From Thermococcus sp. (GTDB taxonomy: Archaea > Methanobacteriota_B > Thermococci > Thermococcales > Thermococcaceae): 38,869 bases of DNA. Below are positions 8,294 through 16,264 of this stretch, piece by piece. The stretch's first letter is position 1; every line of letters begins with the position of its first letter. Below the pieces are notes generated by a model. That model saw nothing but the letters and a program-made list of their open reading frames with translations, did no database searches and was not told the DNA's origin. The DNA lies in the NCBI GenBank assembly GCA_027035445.1, contig JALVUT010000181.1:1-38869 (forward strand). The letters are read 5' to 3'. A program made the translations under genes and the position numbers.

Positions 8294-9442
8294 TCAGAGC
8301 CACTTCGGCTCCAGTCCGGCCCACATCCTCATTTTCTCATGGGCAATGATCCTTGGGATGTTCTGCATGTCCTTCGGTCCCGGGTTCTTCATGTAGAAGG
8401 CGTTGACCTCGTAGACTGTACCGAACTCTTTCTTCTCAATAGCTATCTTCCCTAGCCTGACGAGGTCGACGAGCAGACCGGCAAGGGCGGGGCTGTCGTT
8501 TATCCGGCCGGTGATAATTATCTCATCGTGGGCGCCGTTGAAGCTGACGTACTCGATGTGCATGGCTATGAACTTCTTGTCATCGAGGGGCTCAAGGAAG
8601 CCGGTGGGTTTGATATAGTGAGGGGCATCGTAGCCGAGCAGATCCCTAACAATAGAGCTCTTGGTGAACTCCTTGCTCCTGTTCCTCTCCTTGTCGGTGA
8701 GTGCCAGGAAGTCGTTGTTGCCCCCGATGTTGAACTGGGCGATGTCGAGAACGTAGCGATTCCTCTGGGCGAAGTGGCTGAGGACATCGGCGGTGAGTGG
8801 TGTGGCACCCGTGGCTCCGTCGTCCCCGAAGACCGCGAGTTTGCTTTCCTTCGCGAGTTCGACGTAGACCGGGTCGTTGGCTATGAGGGTCGGGATGGCG
8901 TTGACGAAGGCTGCCCCTCCAGTTTCTTTCGCGTACTCGGCGGCCGCATAGACGTAGACCTGTGTTGCCGTGAGCCTGTCTCTCTTATCTCCCTCAATGG
9001 CCTCCTCAAGCTCCTCTCTGCTTTTGAATGGGACGAAGGCCTCAGTGGTGCAGACGTTAATGAAAACGTCCGGCTTGAGCTCTTTCCATTCGCCCACGAG
9101 ATGGTCAACGGCCTCTTTAAGGGTCATCTCGTCGTCAAGGCCGGTAGCCTCTATAGGTAGGTTCCTGAGGCTCTTCAGGTGGATTCCCCTCCTTACGGTT
9201 ATCCCCCTGAGAGTTTCCGGGGCCTCCGGGTCATAGGCCTTGACAACCTCATGGAGGTCCCTGCCGACTTTGGTGACGTCAACATCGTAGGAACCGACTA
9301 TTTGGATATCTTTGATTTTGACCGGTAGCTCATCGGCTAGGGGAATTCCGTAGGGTCTTATTTTGCCTGCCTTTACTTTCTCTAGGCCGCTTGCGAAAAT
9401 ACTCGCAACGTATCCCTGTCCGAGTATCACAACCTTCACCAC
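8294..9442 (-). CDS. ino1: myo-Inositol-1-phosphate synthase
   Basis: A 382-residue NAD-dependent isomerase that cyclises glucose 6-phosphate to L-myo-inositol 1-phosphate. The N-terminal Rossmann motif G-Q-G-Y-V-A-S (8-14) and the central F-G-D-D-G-A-T-G-A-T-P-L region (about 206-217), with F-N-I-G-G-N-N-D-F further on, are hallmarks of archaeal Ino1. It starts with GTG at 9442 behind GGAGGTG. It is the second gene of the DIP pair, 40 nt after the bifunctional IPCT/DIPP synthase gene. It feeds inositol 1-phosphate to that enzyme for di-myo-inositol phosphate, the main thermolyte of Thermococcales above optimal temperature. A TATA-like CTATTTAAAT at 9481-9490, overlapping the upstream stop, may give it an additional promoter. 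Confidence 0.95.
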   Translation of the reverse strand: MVKVVILGQGYVASIFASGLEKVKAGKIRPYGIPLADELPVKIKDIQIVGSYDVDVTKVGRDLHEVVKAYDPEAPETLRGITVRRGIHLKSLRNLPIEATGLDDEMTLKEAVDHLVGEWKELKPDVFINVCTTEAFVPFKSREELEEAIEGDKRDRLTATQVYVYAAAEYAKETGGAAFVNAIPTLIANDPVYVELAKESKLAVFGDDGATGATPLTADVLSHFAQRNRYVLDIAQFNIGGNNDFLALTDKERNRSKEFTKSSIVRDLLGYDAPHYIKPTGFLEPLDDKKFIAMHIEYVSFNGAHDEIIITGRINDSPALAGLLVDLVRLGKIAIEKKEFGTVYEVNAFYMKNPGPKDMQNIPRIIAHEKMRMWAGLEPKWL

Positions 9443-9480
9443 TTACTTCACCTCCTCCGTTGTATAGGGTATTTTACAGC

Positions 9481-9490
9481 ATTTAAATAG
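9481..9490 (-). promoter_or_regulatory. Possible internal promoter for ino1
   Basis: CTATTTAAAT on the minus strand overlaps the stop codon region of the IPCT/DIPP synthase gene. A start about 25 nt downstream would leave a short leader with the GGAGGTG site before the GTG at 9442. It could let inositol phosphate synthase be expressed apart from the DIP-specific enzyme. Confidence 0.4.
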
Positions 9491-10787
9491 TTTTCGGCTG
9501 TGAAACTTTTTTGGCAACTAAATATAGCGTGAGAACAACACGGAGGTTCGTTAGCAGAGCGAGTATAGCAAAGAGAGCCTTTATTGAGGCCCCAGATGGG
9601 CAGAACAAAAAGAGCATTGTTAGGAAGACCCGTTCATCCCTCTTCCCGGGGAGCTTCCTAAGGACAGGGATATGGTTGTAAGCATCCCCCCCGTAGGCAG
9701 CTTTAAATCGCTCCGTCGAGTAACTGACCATAATCGAGCCAAGGAGAGCTAAAATGGCGATAAGGTACCAGACGGGCTCGTTGAGGGAGACATAAGCAAG
9801 CAGGGCGAGGAAGCTCCCGTCAACGTAGCGATCGAGGATGGAGTCTGTGTAGCCCCCGAGCCTGCTCGTCCTCAGCTGAGCCCTGGCTATCTCCCCATCG
9901 ACGCCGTCCAGTACTGAGCTGAGCTGGTAGAGGACTCCCGCCAGCGGGGGGCTCACAAGGGTTAGCAGGGCCGAGGCGATTCCAAGGGCGAAGGTAACCG
10001 CTGTCATCAAAGTGGGCGTCACCCTCTCGACGAGCAGGGCGCTGATCTCGGTCGAAATCTTCCTGTTCAGGTGCCTGCTGATGAATCCATCCCCGGTTCC
10101 CTTCACGGCGGTTTTGACGAGCATTTTCCTGATCTTCTCGACGTCCCTTGGCGTGTTCACGTCCGCCCAGCCGAGGCCGTCAGCGAAGGTAACGGGAACT
10201 TTGGCCCTCTCAACAACCTCCCTGAGGTTGTAGTCGCCATTCCTCTCACGCTCCAGATCTTTAATTGCCTCGAAAATCCTCTCATCGAGGATGAGAAAGC
10301 CCGTATCAACCGCGTCCCATTCTTTAAGCTCCTTTCCAAGGTGCTCGACCCTTCCGTCCTTCACTTTAACCTTTGTGGCTTTCTCAATCTCTATCCATCT
10401 CGGCCTCCTGTCCGCTATGAGGCCTTCCCCTTTAACTGTCCTCTCCACGAAAGCCTCGCTGTAGACATGATTGCCCATGACGAGGATGAACCTCCCAGAA
10501 ACGTGGCCTCCAGCAAGAAACAGTGAGTGCCCGTTGCCCTTCTCGGGTTCGGAGTTGATAAGCACCTCCGCGGGAAAATCGTGTCTCTCGATGAACTCCC
10601 TGTAAAGCGGTGCGTAGCGTTCGTTCGTGATTAGGAGGAATTGTTTGATCCCGTTTTTCCGAAGGAGTGTTATGGTACGGTACAGAATCTCCCTTCCCGC
10701 CACTTTGACCAGTCCCACGGGCTTTCCGCCCATCTTGGTTCCAAGGTCTGCCGCCAGTATCACTGCAGTTTCCGGAATCACTGGCAT
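9483..10787 (-). CDS. Bifunctional inositol-1-phosphate cytidylyltransferase / DIPP synthase
   Basis: A fusion of about 434 residues. Residues 1-230 form a sugar-nucleotidyltransferase-like IPCT domain that makes CDP-inositol from CTP and inositol 1-phosphate. Residues 235-435 form a membrane CDP-alcohol phosphotransferase domain with several hydrophobic helices and the full D-x2-D-G-x2-A-R-x8-G-x3-D-x3-D motif (first Asp near 294, last near 319). This domain joins CDP-inositol to inositol 1-phosphate to give phosphorylated DIP. Fused IPCT/DIPPS proteins are known from Thermococcales and Archaeoglobus. The IPCT signature is unusual: where L-A-A-G is normal the sequence reads L-A-A-D-L-G-T-K-M-G-G. 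The start is uncertain among GTG 10790, ATG 10787 and a GTG at 10781, the last having GGTGAT at the best spacing. Confidence 0.93.
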   Translation of the reverse strand: MPVIPETAVILAADLGTKMGGKPVGLVKVAGREILYRTITLLRKNGIKQFLLITNERYAPLYREFIERHDFPAEVLINSEPEKGNGHSLFLAGGHVSGRFILVMGNHVYSEAFVERTVKGEGLIADRRPRWIEIEKATKVKVKDGRVEHLGKELKEWDAVDTGFLILDERIFEAIKDLERERNGDYNLREVVERAKVPVTFADGLGWADVNTPRDVEKIRKMLVKTAVKGTGDGFISRHLNRKISTEISALLVERVTPTLMTAVTFALGIASALLTLVSPPLAGVLYQLSSVLDGVDGEIARAQLRTSRLGGYTDSILDRYVDGSFLALLAYVSLNEPVWYLIAILALLGSIMVSYSTERFKAAYGGDAYNHIPVLRKLPGKRDERVFLTMLFLFCPSGASIKALFAILALLTNLRVVLTLYLVAKKVSQPKTI

Positions 10788-10880
10788 CACCTTTTTAAGC
10801 TCCTTGCAGAGGGTCCGCTGAAGAACCTAAGTGCACAATTAAATTAACTCCAAGTAATTTAAACCTTTCGGGTGAGCGAG
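10788..10880. promoter_or_regulatory. Divergent promoter region, DIP operon and dph6
   Basis: An A/T-rich core with two nearly palindromic elements, AATTAAATTAA at about 10838-10848 and GTAATTTAAAC at about 10854-10864. Either can serve as a TATA box in either direction, so I cannot assign each to one gene. A GTGCAC hexamer at 10831-10836 lies on the DIP side. Confidence 0.5.
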
Positions 10881-11558
10881 ATGGGCGTTGCGGTGCTGTA
10901 TTCCGGTGGAAAGGACTCGAACTATGCCCTCTACTGGGCACTGAGAAGGGGGTTTAAGGTGAGATACCTTGTCAGTATGGTGAGCGAGAGCGACGAGAGT
11001 TATATGTACCACGTGCCAAACATTCACCTCACGGAACTCCAGGCCAAAGCCGTTGGGATTCCCCTCGTCAAGGGCTTCACGAGCGGCGAGAGGGAGAAGG
11101 AAGTCGAGGACATGAAGGCCGTCCTTGAGGGGTTAAAAATAGAGGGTGTCGTTGCTGGAGCCCTGGCCAGCGAGTATCAAAAGAAGAGGATTGAGGGGGT
11201 TGCTAAAGAGCTTGGGATAGAGAGCTTTACCCCTGCCTGGCACCGTAACCCCGTTGATTACATGAGGGAGATCATAGACATCTTCGATGTCGTGGTGGTT
11301 GGCACCGCCGCATACGGCCTCGACGAGCGCTGGCTCGGGCGGAGGATTGATGAGAAGGCTCTGGAGGGACTGGTTGAACTCCATGAGAAGTACAGAATTC
11401 ACGTGGCCGGTGAGGGTGGGGAGTTCGAGACCTTCGTAAGGGACGCGCCCTTCTTCAGGGCCAGGGTGATCTTTGACGAGGTTGAGAAGAGATGGGATGA
11501 GTGCAGTTATTCCGGTGTGCTGGAGGTTAAGGGAGCGCACCTTGAGTGGAAAGACTAG
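10881..11558 (+). CDS. dph6: Diphthine-ammonia ligase (Dph6, TIGR00289 type)
   Basis: A 225-residue member of the adenine-nucleotide alpha-hydrolase (PP-loop) superfamily. The pyrophosphate loop S-G-G-K-D-S is at residues 8-13, and the family-specific [10 protein letters not shown] is near 193-202. The family amidates diphthine on elongation factor 2, the last step of diphthamide synthesis, using ATP and ammonia. The ATG at 10881 is preceded by GGGTGA at 10870-10875, so the upstream in-frame GTG at 10872 is rejected. It stands alone, divergent from the DIP operon. Confidence 0.9.
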   Translation: MGVAVLYSGGKDSNYALYWALRRGFKVRYLVSMVSESDESYMYHVPNIHLTELQAKAVGIPLVKGFTSGEREKEVEDMKAVLEGLKIEGVVAGALASEYQKKRIEGVAKELGIESFTPAWHRNPVDYMREIIDIFDVVVVGTAAYGLDERWLGRRIDEKALEGLVELHEKYRIHVAGEGGEFETFVRDAPFFRARVIFDEVEKRWDECSYSGVLEVKGAHLEWKD

Positions 11559-11660
11559 AGGGACTCAGCCATCTTCCTTTACAGGAGTGGGAGATGATTG
11601 CCCGTAAACCTTCCCGCACTTGGCGAGGGGTTACCTGGTCGGAACCTCTGGCGAGACGTC

Positions 11661-11756
11661 TCAGTCGAAGCAGTCATCGTCCATGAGGGCGGTTAGACCG
11701 ATACCGCCCATTGGATCATCGTCGTTGTCCCAGTTCCCAAATCTTCCTCCCTTCAC
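11661..11756 (-). CDS. Possible 31-residue acidic small protein
   Basis: The 258-nt space between dph6 and the ABC ATPase gene contains a short minus-strand frame: GTG at 11756 to TGA at 11661. The peptide is acidic and glycine-rich, with F-G-N-W, then N-D-D-D-P-M-G-G-I-G and a D-D-D-C-F-D end. TGATAAAAAG at 11777-11786 is a fair TATA box, about 25 nt upstream of the GTG, so a leaderless transcript is possible. I do not recognise it. It could be a true small protein, the eroded tail of a larger gene or chance. The rest of the spacer (11559-11660) shows nothing I can assign. Confidence 0.25.
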   Translation of the reverse strand: MKGGRFGNWDNDDDPMGGIGLTALMDDDCFD

Positions 11757-11816
11757 TGTTCTTCTTTCAGGGCAAGCTTTTTATCAAGCATCGTGATTAT
11801 TACATCTGGTGGTATG

Positions 11817-12578
11817 ATGATAGGGGTTGAAGACCTCGTCAAGAGGTTCGGCTCTACGGTGGCCGTTAAGGGGGTGACCTTCACCGTGGATGACGGCGAG
11901 ATATACGGCCTCCTCGGGCCAAACGGGAGCGGGAAGAGCACCACGATGAAGATTCTGGCAGGTATTCTGAGGCCCACCTCAGGAAAAGTCTTTGTGAGTG
12001 GAATTAATGCTTCGGCCGACCCCCTGCGTGTTAGGGAGATAACCGGCTACGTGCCGGAGACCCCAATCCTCTACGAGAGTCTGACGCCGATCGAGTTCTT
12101 CAACTTCGTGGGCGGTGTGAGGGGGATCCCCCGCAAGGCGCTCCAGGAGAGAGTTGAGGCCCTCGTGCGGGCCTTTGGAATAGAGAAGTACCTCGGCGAG
12201 ATGATAGGGTCACTCAGCTTCGGTACGAAGCAGAAGGTTTCGCTCATAAGCGCGATGCTCCACGACCCGGAGATTCTCATCCTCGATGAGGCCATGAACG
12301 GCCTCGATCCGAAGAGCGCGAGAATTCTGAGGGAACTCCTACTCCAGTTCAAGGAAGAGGGGAAAAGCGTGGTCTTCTCGACCCACGTCTTGGCCTTGGC
12401 TGAAACGATATGCGACCGCGTTGGGGTCATATACAACGGTGAGATAATAGCGGAGGGCACCGTCGAGCAGCTCAAGGAGTTCGCCCACGAGGAGAGCCTT
12501 GAGGATGTTTTTCTCAAGCTGACGGAGAGTCAGGATGAGGTTGCGGGCATAGTCCAGGCCCTCAGGGAGACGCTTTAG
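11817..12578 (+). CDS. ABC transporter ATP-binding protein (ABC-2 type)
   Basis: A single nucleotide-binding domain of 253 residues. Walker A G-P-N-G-S-G-K-S-T is at 34-42, the signature is the variant L-S-F-G-T-K-Q-K, and Walker B I-L-I-L-D-E is followed by the D-loop N-G-L-D. The close match to the DrrA/CcmA-like exporter class suggests export or membrane-lipid/antibiotic efflux rather than solute uptake. Two adjacent ATGs occur at 11814 and 11817; GGTGGT at 11808-11813 spaces better with the second. The permease gene follows after 8 nt, so the two form one transporter. A 'signature' Phe replacing the usual Gly is tolerated in this group. Confidence 0.9.
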   Translation: MIGVEDLVKRFGSTVAVKGVTFTVDDGEIYGLLGPNGSGKSTTMKILAGILRPTSGKVFVSGINASADPLRVREITGYVPETPILYESLTPIEFFNFVGGVRGIPRKALQERVEALVRAFGIEKYLGEMIGSLSFGTKQKVSLISAMLHDPEILILDEAMNGLDPKSARILRELLLQFKEEGKSVVFSTHVLALAETICDRVGVIYNGEIIAEGTVEQLKEFAHEESLEDVFLKLTESQDEVAGIVQALRETL

Positions 12579-12586
12579 GTGGTAGC

Positions 12587-14050
12587 ATGCTGGAGATAGT
12601 TAGAATCCTCTACCGGGAGCTTCACTACCGGCGCCTGAAGAACAACCCCCAGATAGCGGCCGACCCAAAGAAGTTCAAGGGGCAGCTGAGGAGAAGAGGG
12701 GACATAAAGAGGGGAACGGCCTTTCAGTCGGTGGCGTTCCTCTTCTTCGGCTTTATAATGGCAGGCGCTGTGATAGGTGCCGAGAGCGGTACGAGGGCGG
12801 CCGTTCTCTTCGCCACCTATGCCCTGCTTCCCTTCCTCATGGCCCTGTACACGACAGCGGTTAACGCCTCCTACGCGACCTCCATGGGGATATTCGAGCC
12901 TCTCAAACCCCTCCCCTTAAAGACCGGCGCCAAGTACCTCAGCGTCCTCCTGATGGTGGACAACACTCCCGCCGTAATCGCGCTTGTTCCTGCCTCCTTG
13001 GCGATGGCCTACCGGTGGCCGGTGAGTGGGCTGCTTGGCTTTGTCTGGATACTCGTTGGGGCCTTTCTCGGGCACGTCCTCGGACTCGTCGTCTTCACTC
13101 TCTTCGGCTCCTCCAGCGTCGGCGGCAGGTTCTCTAGGCTCAGGACGATGGTCAGGGTTCTGGGGGTCATCCTGTTCATCGGCATGTTCTACACCCTCAA
13201 CTACATTCAGATGTACGTGAACGAGCACTATAAGGAGCTCCTGCCGTTTTTTTCAAGGTACTCTGTGGCCTACCCCTTTTCGCTGGCATCTATAGTTGAG
13301 CCATCGAGCTCCCTCGCACTGATCCTGGGCTACCTGGCCGTTCTTGTTCCCACATACCGCTTCGTACTCAGCAAACTCTGGCGCAGGATGGAGGAGGGCG
13401 CTGCCGTATCCCACGTTAGAAAGGTGCGTTTCAAAGCCCGGACGCAGCATCCGGTCATCGTTATCGCCCTGAAGGACCTCAGGATAGCCTTCAGGAAGAG
13501 TGCCCTCCTCGTGGGGCTCATATTCCCCCTTTTCGTGATCCTGCCGAGCGCTGTGGGCATCCTGACCTCAGGGAAGATAGGGGAGTGGAACGTCGCGTCA
13601 GTACTCCTGATGATAGCATGGATGGCCTCTGTGGGTGTGGACACGGTTCTTAAAATTGACGGCAGGGAGTTTGAGTTCCTGCGGGGCCTTCCACTGACCC
13701 TAGGGCGGTTTCTCAGGGCCAAACTCCTCGTAATGAATGCCGTTCCCGTTACGGCGGGTGCTGGCTTTGTCCTGGTCGCTGCCTGCATCAACCCCGGAGC
13801 GCTCAAACTGTTGCCCGCGGCGGTGCTCCTGCCCTTTTTGACGTCATCAGTATCGCTGGCCTTCTTCTATCACGGGGAGAAGGAGCTCTCGGTGCCGGAA
13901 ACAAACACCGGGCACGTGCTGGTTCTCATGATTCTGAACGGAATCGCCTTGAGCACGGTGGCCGGCCTCTGGTATGCCCTAGGCTACCCCTACGCTATGG
14001 CGCTCGCAGGGGCGGGTGTAATCGCTGTCCTGAGGGCGCTCAGCAGGTGA
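12587..14050 (+). CDS. ABC-2 type permease partner
   Basis: A 487-residue membrane protein with a charged cytoplasmic N-terminus (residues 1-45). It has two clusters of hydrophobic helices (about 45-270 and 310-487) separated by a basic loop near 275-300. I count roughly 10-12 helices. It has no periplasmic binding protein neighbour, which fits an exporter. The ATG is behind GGTGGTAG, 8 nt after the ATPase stop. The substrate is unknown. Its last 11 bases overlap the 3' end of the convergent Mth938-like gene. Confidence 0.8.
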   Translation: MLEIVRILYRELHYRRLKNNPQIAADPKKFKGQLRRRGDIKRGTAFQSVAFLFFGFIMAGAVIGAESGTRAAVLFATYALLPFLMALYTTAVNASYATSMGIFEPLKPLPLKTGAKYLSVLLMVDNTPAVIALVPASLAMAYRWPVSGLLGFVWILVGAFLGHVLGLVVFTLFGSSSVGGRFSRLRTMVRVLGVILFIGMFYTLNYIQMYVNEHYKELLPFFSRYSVAYPFSLASIVEPSSSLALILGYLAVLVPTYRFVLSKLWRRMEEGAAVSHVRKVRFKARTQHPVIVIALKDLRIAFRKSALLVGLIFPLFVILPSAVGILTSGKIGEWNVASVLLMIAWMASVGVDTVLKIDGREFEFLRGLPLTLGRFLRAKLLVMNAVPVTAGAGFVLVAACINPGALKLLPAAVLLPFLTSSVSLAFFYHGEKELSVPETNTGHVLVLMILNGIALSTVAGLWYALGYPYAMALAGAGVIAVLRALSR

Positions 14051-14396
14051 TGTGAAATACCGCGAGTACCCTCCTCCTCCCGCTCAGTTCGCTGAACTTC
14101 TCGATCGCCTTCCCCGTCGGGAGCTCGATGACCTCTTTTCCCTTTACCAGCTTTCTGCCTCCCGGGAGCAGCGAGAGCATCCCGTAGGCCCCGGTCCCGA
14201 TGAGGAGAACGTCGAAGTCTTCCTTCAGATACTCCCTCAGCTCCTCCGGGTCGAACCTGTGGCTCGTGCCGTGCTTGTTCTTGCTGAGCCACTTCTTCCT
14301 CTTCTCGACCCTTCCGCTCGGGTAAACCACGACGTCGTGGTCGTAGGTCTTTCCGTCGATGACTATTCTCCCGAAGCCGGGGTACTCAGCCTTCAT
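14040..14396 (-). CDS. Mth938-like domain protein (DUF498 type)
   Basis: A 118-residue single-domain protein of the Mth938 fold, related to eukaryotic AAMDC and NDUFAF3. Diagnostic segments are F-G-R-I-V-I-D-G-K-T-Y near 8-18, D-V-V-V-Y-P-S-G near 21-28 and V-L-L-I-G-T-G-A-Y-G near 64-73, followed by L-P-T-G-K-A. The molecular function is not established. It lies 4 nt after the Nudix gene on the same strand, so the two are co-transcribed. Its end overlaps the ABC permease end by 11 nt. Confidence 0.8.
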   Translation of the reverse strand: MKAEYPGFGRIVIDGKTYDHDVVVYPSGRVEKRKKWLSKNKHGTSHRFDPEELREYLKEDFDVLLIGTGAYGMLSLLPGGRKLVKGKEVIELPTGKAIEKFSELSGRRRVLAVFHITC

Positions 14397-14400
14397 ACCC

Positions 14401-14898
14401 TTACCTCAGTGCCAGTGCATCGCGGAGTATCTTCTCGTGGTCGAACGCCAGCGGCAGCTTGAGGGCCTCCTCTATTGGCACGACATGAACCTCTTTGGCA
14501 TCGTCCCCTGCCTTGAGCTCGCCGGTTCCCACCGCCAGAAACGCCGCCGTCACGGTGTGCCCCCTCGGATCTCTGTCGGGGTCGGAGTAGACACCTACCC
14601 AGCGAAGGAGCCTGATATTGAGGCCCGTCTCTTCTTTGGCCTCCCTGAGGGCAGTATCCTCGACCCTCTCACCGTACTCGACGAAGCCCCCTGGAAGGGC
14701 GTAGTGGTCCTTGAATGGCTCGTGCCTCCGCTTTATGAGAACGACGCCGCCGTTGTAGAGGATGATCACGTCGGCGGTAAGGCCTATGCACCTGTGGATC
14801 CCCACCTTGACCTCCGGGTGTCTCTCCCTCAGCTCCTCCCTGATTGGGGAGACATCGTACCCCTTCGGGGTCTTGAGCAGAAGGATATACCTGTCCAT
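14401..14898 (-). CDS. Nudix hydrolase
   Basis: A 165-residue protein with a complete Nudix box at residues 71-93 (G-x5-E-x7-R-E-A-x-E-E-x-G-L), the Mg-binding helix that cleaves nucleoside diphosphate linkages. Residues after the box, including the D-P-D-R-D-P-R-G-H-T-V segment, resemble ADP-ribose pyrophosphatases of archaea, so ADP-ribose or a related nucleotide is the best guess. The N-terminal 35 residues are a small additional module. GAGGTGGT precedes the ATG. A TATA-like AAGAATATAAAG lies at about 14979-14989, leaving a leader of about 60 nt that contains a short palindrome. First gene of a two-gene operon with the Mth938-like gene. Confidence 0.87.
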   Translation of the reverse strand: MDRYILLLKTPKGYDVSPIREELRERHPEVKVGIHRCIGLTADVIILYNGGVVLIKRRHEPFKDHYALPGGFVEYGERVEDTALREAKEETGLNIRLLRWVGVYSDPDRDPRGHTVTAAFLAVGTGELKAGDDAKEVHVVPIEEALKLPLAFDHEKILRDALALR

Positions 14899-14938
14899 GT
14901 TACCACCTCACGTTCCGGTTTGTTACCGCCTTCAGGAT

Positions 14939-14952
14939 GCTGAAACTTCAGC
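14939..14952. promoter_or_regulatory. Palindrome in the Nudix operon leader
   Basis: GCTGAAACTTCAGC consists of two perfect 6-nt inverted arms separated by 2 nt. It lies just downstream of the start site predicted from the TATA box at about 14979-14989. The loop is too short for an RNA hairpin, so a DNA operator for a dimeric repressor is the more likely reading. Confidence 0.35.
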
Positions 14953-14989
14953 CCTGATGGTTGCTAATGGTGACCACCACTTTATATTC

Positions 14990-15817
14990 TTAAGCTTTCT
15001 CAACCCGAACCTTCGCAGCCAGTTCGCTGACATCGGTCATACAAAACCCTAGGTTGCGGTACTTTAGGAAGAGTGCCGTGAAGGCATTGGCCCGCTTTAT
15101 GGCCTGGATAAATGAACAGCTTCTGTGGAAACCGGTGAATGCTGCCAGAAAAACATCGCCTGCTCCAGTGGACTCTTTCACGTCGATCTTGAGGGGGTAA
15201 TATCTGTATGGGATACCGTGAAGGTAGGCTTTTCCAGATTCAGGTCCGCTGGAGACGAGTAAGACATCTACATCGGAGGGGTCAAAATTCTTTAGATGCC
15301 CAAGCTCGGAAACATCAGCATGTAAAACGTCGGCTCCCTTCAGGCGGGAGGCATCTATTTCCTTTGACTCCACCTTTCCGGGTTTTTTTCTCCGGATAAA
15401 ACCTTGAACGTCAAGTGCAAGGAATTCAGCTTTTTCTTTGAGCTCTTCCAGGAGTTTCGGGGTGATCTCTCCTGCCACCGGGTTGATGATCACAACGTCA
15501 TACCTTCCCTCCGGCACGGTATCTATGGAGGTCGCACGTGAGAGAAGGCGGAGGTTCCTTCTGCCGTCATCAAAATACCGCAGTTCATAGACGGTACTGG
15601 TCGGGGAGGGAGAGATATGGAGTTTTATGCCCCTTTCTGAGAGACTTTCCAGCCATCCCCTTGGGATATCCCTCCCGATGCTTGTGAGGATTTCAACGTC
15701 GCAAAATCTCGTGGCAGCTATTGCGGAATAGTACGCCCCACCGCCAATCCTTTCAGTCCTAGCCCCACCGTGCAGTATTACATCTCTCGTGATGTGCCCC
15801 ACTACAAGACATTTCAT
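14990..15817 (-). CDS. PfkB/ribokinase-family kinase, probable myo-inositol kinase
   Basis: A 275-residue ribokinase-fold kinase. The G-G-G-A-Y-Y-S-A substrate loop is near 25-32, and the anion-hole/catalytic motif S-T-G-A-G-D-V-F is at 216-223, with D221 the catalytic base. Thermococcales have a characterised ribokinase-family enzyme that phosphorylates myo-inositol. From memory its gene in T. kodakarensis occupies this relative position, between the DIP genes and gar1-tfb. The match of length, the compact N-terminus and the inositol context support that call, but the substrate is inferred. It is monocistronic, with a TATA-like AGGTTTTTATTG at about 15855-15866, and divergent from gar1. Confidence 0.72.
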   Translation of the reverse strand: MKCLVVGHITRDVILHGGARTERIGGGAYYSAIAATRFCDVEILTSIGRDIPRGWLESLSERGIKLHISPSPTSTVYELRYFDDGRRNLRLLSRATSIDTVPEGRYDVVIINPVAGEITPKLLEELKEKAEFLALDVQGFIRRKKPGKVESKEIDASRLKGADVLHADVSELGHLKNFDPSDVDVLLVSSGPESGKAYLHGIPYRYYPLKIDVKESTGAGDVFLAAFTGFHRSCSFIQAIKRANAFTALFLKYRNLGFCMTDVSELAAKVRVEKA

Positions 15818-15821
15818 AGAA

Positions 15822-15940
15822 CCACATCCAACTTTGTTTTTTAGTCATCTCCTCAATAAAAACCTTTTGGAAATTGACCGAAAAACTTATAAAGGGAGAA
15901 GCGAAAAGTTTAAAAGGATATGTCCTTTTGGGGTGGGGCC
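15822..15940. promoter_or_regulatory. Divergent promoter region, PfkB kinase and gar1-tfb operon
   Basis: On the minus strand AGGTTTTTATTG (about 15855-15866) fits a TATA box for the kinase. On the plus strand ACTTATAAAGGG (about 15886-15897) fits the gar1 operon, with a start near 15920 and GGGTGGGG before the ATG at 15941. A second element, AGTTTAAAAGG (about 15906-15916), could give a leaderless start. Confidence 0.5.
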
Positions 15941-16258
15941 ATGAAAAGACTTGGTAAAGTTTCTCATTATGCAAAGCCGGGCTTTTTGATTCTACGCACT
16001 GAGTGGGTTCCATCACTCAACGAAACCGTCGTTGACAAAAGTTTGACACTCGTTGGAACCGTTAAAGATATTTTTGGCCCAGTGGAGAGGCCGTATGTAG
16101 CGGTTAAACCCCGTGTTAGGGATCCTGAGAAATACGTTGGGGCACTTCTCTACACCAATTTCAGACGCAAAGTGAAACCGGGTCACACCAAGGGCAACAA
16201 GGGCAAGCGACCATTTAGGGGTGGTAAACGACGCCCTGCCCCCGGAAGGAGGGGGTGA
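15941..16258 (+). CDS. gar1: H/ACA ribonucleoprotein subunit Gar1
   Basis: A 105-residue protein. Residues 1-75 form the Gar1 beta-barrel, with L-G-K-V-S-H-Y-A, T-L-V-G-T-V-K-D-I-F-G-P-V and P-Y-V-A-V-K-P as family landmarks. Residues 78-105 are a basic Gly/Arg-rich tail. Gar1 binds Cbf5 in H/ACA guide RNPs and helps release the pseudouridylated rRNA. The ATG at 15941 follows GGGTGGGG and is preferred over the upstream in-frame start at 15920. The tfb gene starts 6 nt after its stop; a gar1-tfb pair is a common archaeal arrangement. Confidence 0.9.
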   Translation: MKRLGKVSHYAKPGFLILRTEWVPSLNETVVDKSLTLVGTVKDIFGPVERPYVAVKPRVRDPEKYVGALLYTNFRRKVKPGHTKGNKGKRPFRGGKRRPAPGRRG

Positions 16259-16264
16259 GAGTTT

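Noticed and set aside
8528..9160. Long plus-strand open frame (210 codons) opposite ino1
   Set aside because: It is the complement of a clearly conserved gene; GC-rich third positions produce such antisense frames throughout this window.
11559..11660. Structured RNA between dph6 and the ABC genes, suggested by GATGATT and GC-rich segments
   Set aside because: No complete C/D or kink-turn pattern could be assembled and no promoter points into it on the plus strand.
14899..14989. Box C/D sRNA in the Nudix leader, suggested by CTGA and TGATGG motifs
   Set aside because: No proper C box (RTGATGA) paired with a terminal D box and no closing stem.
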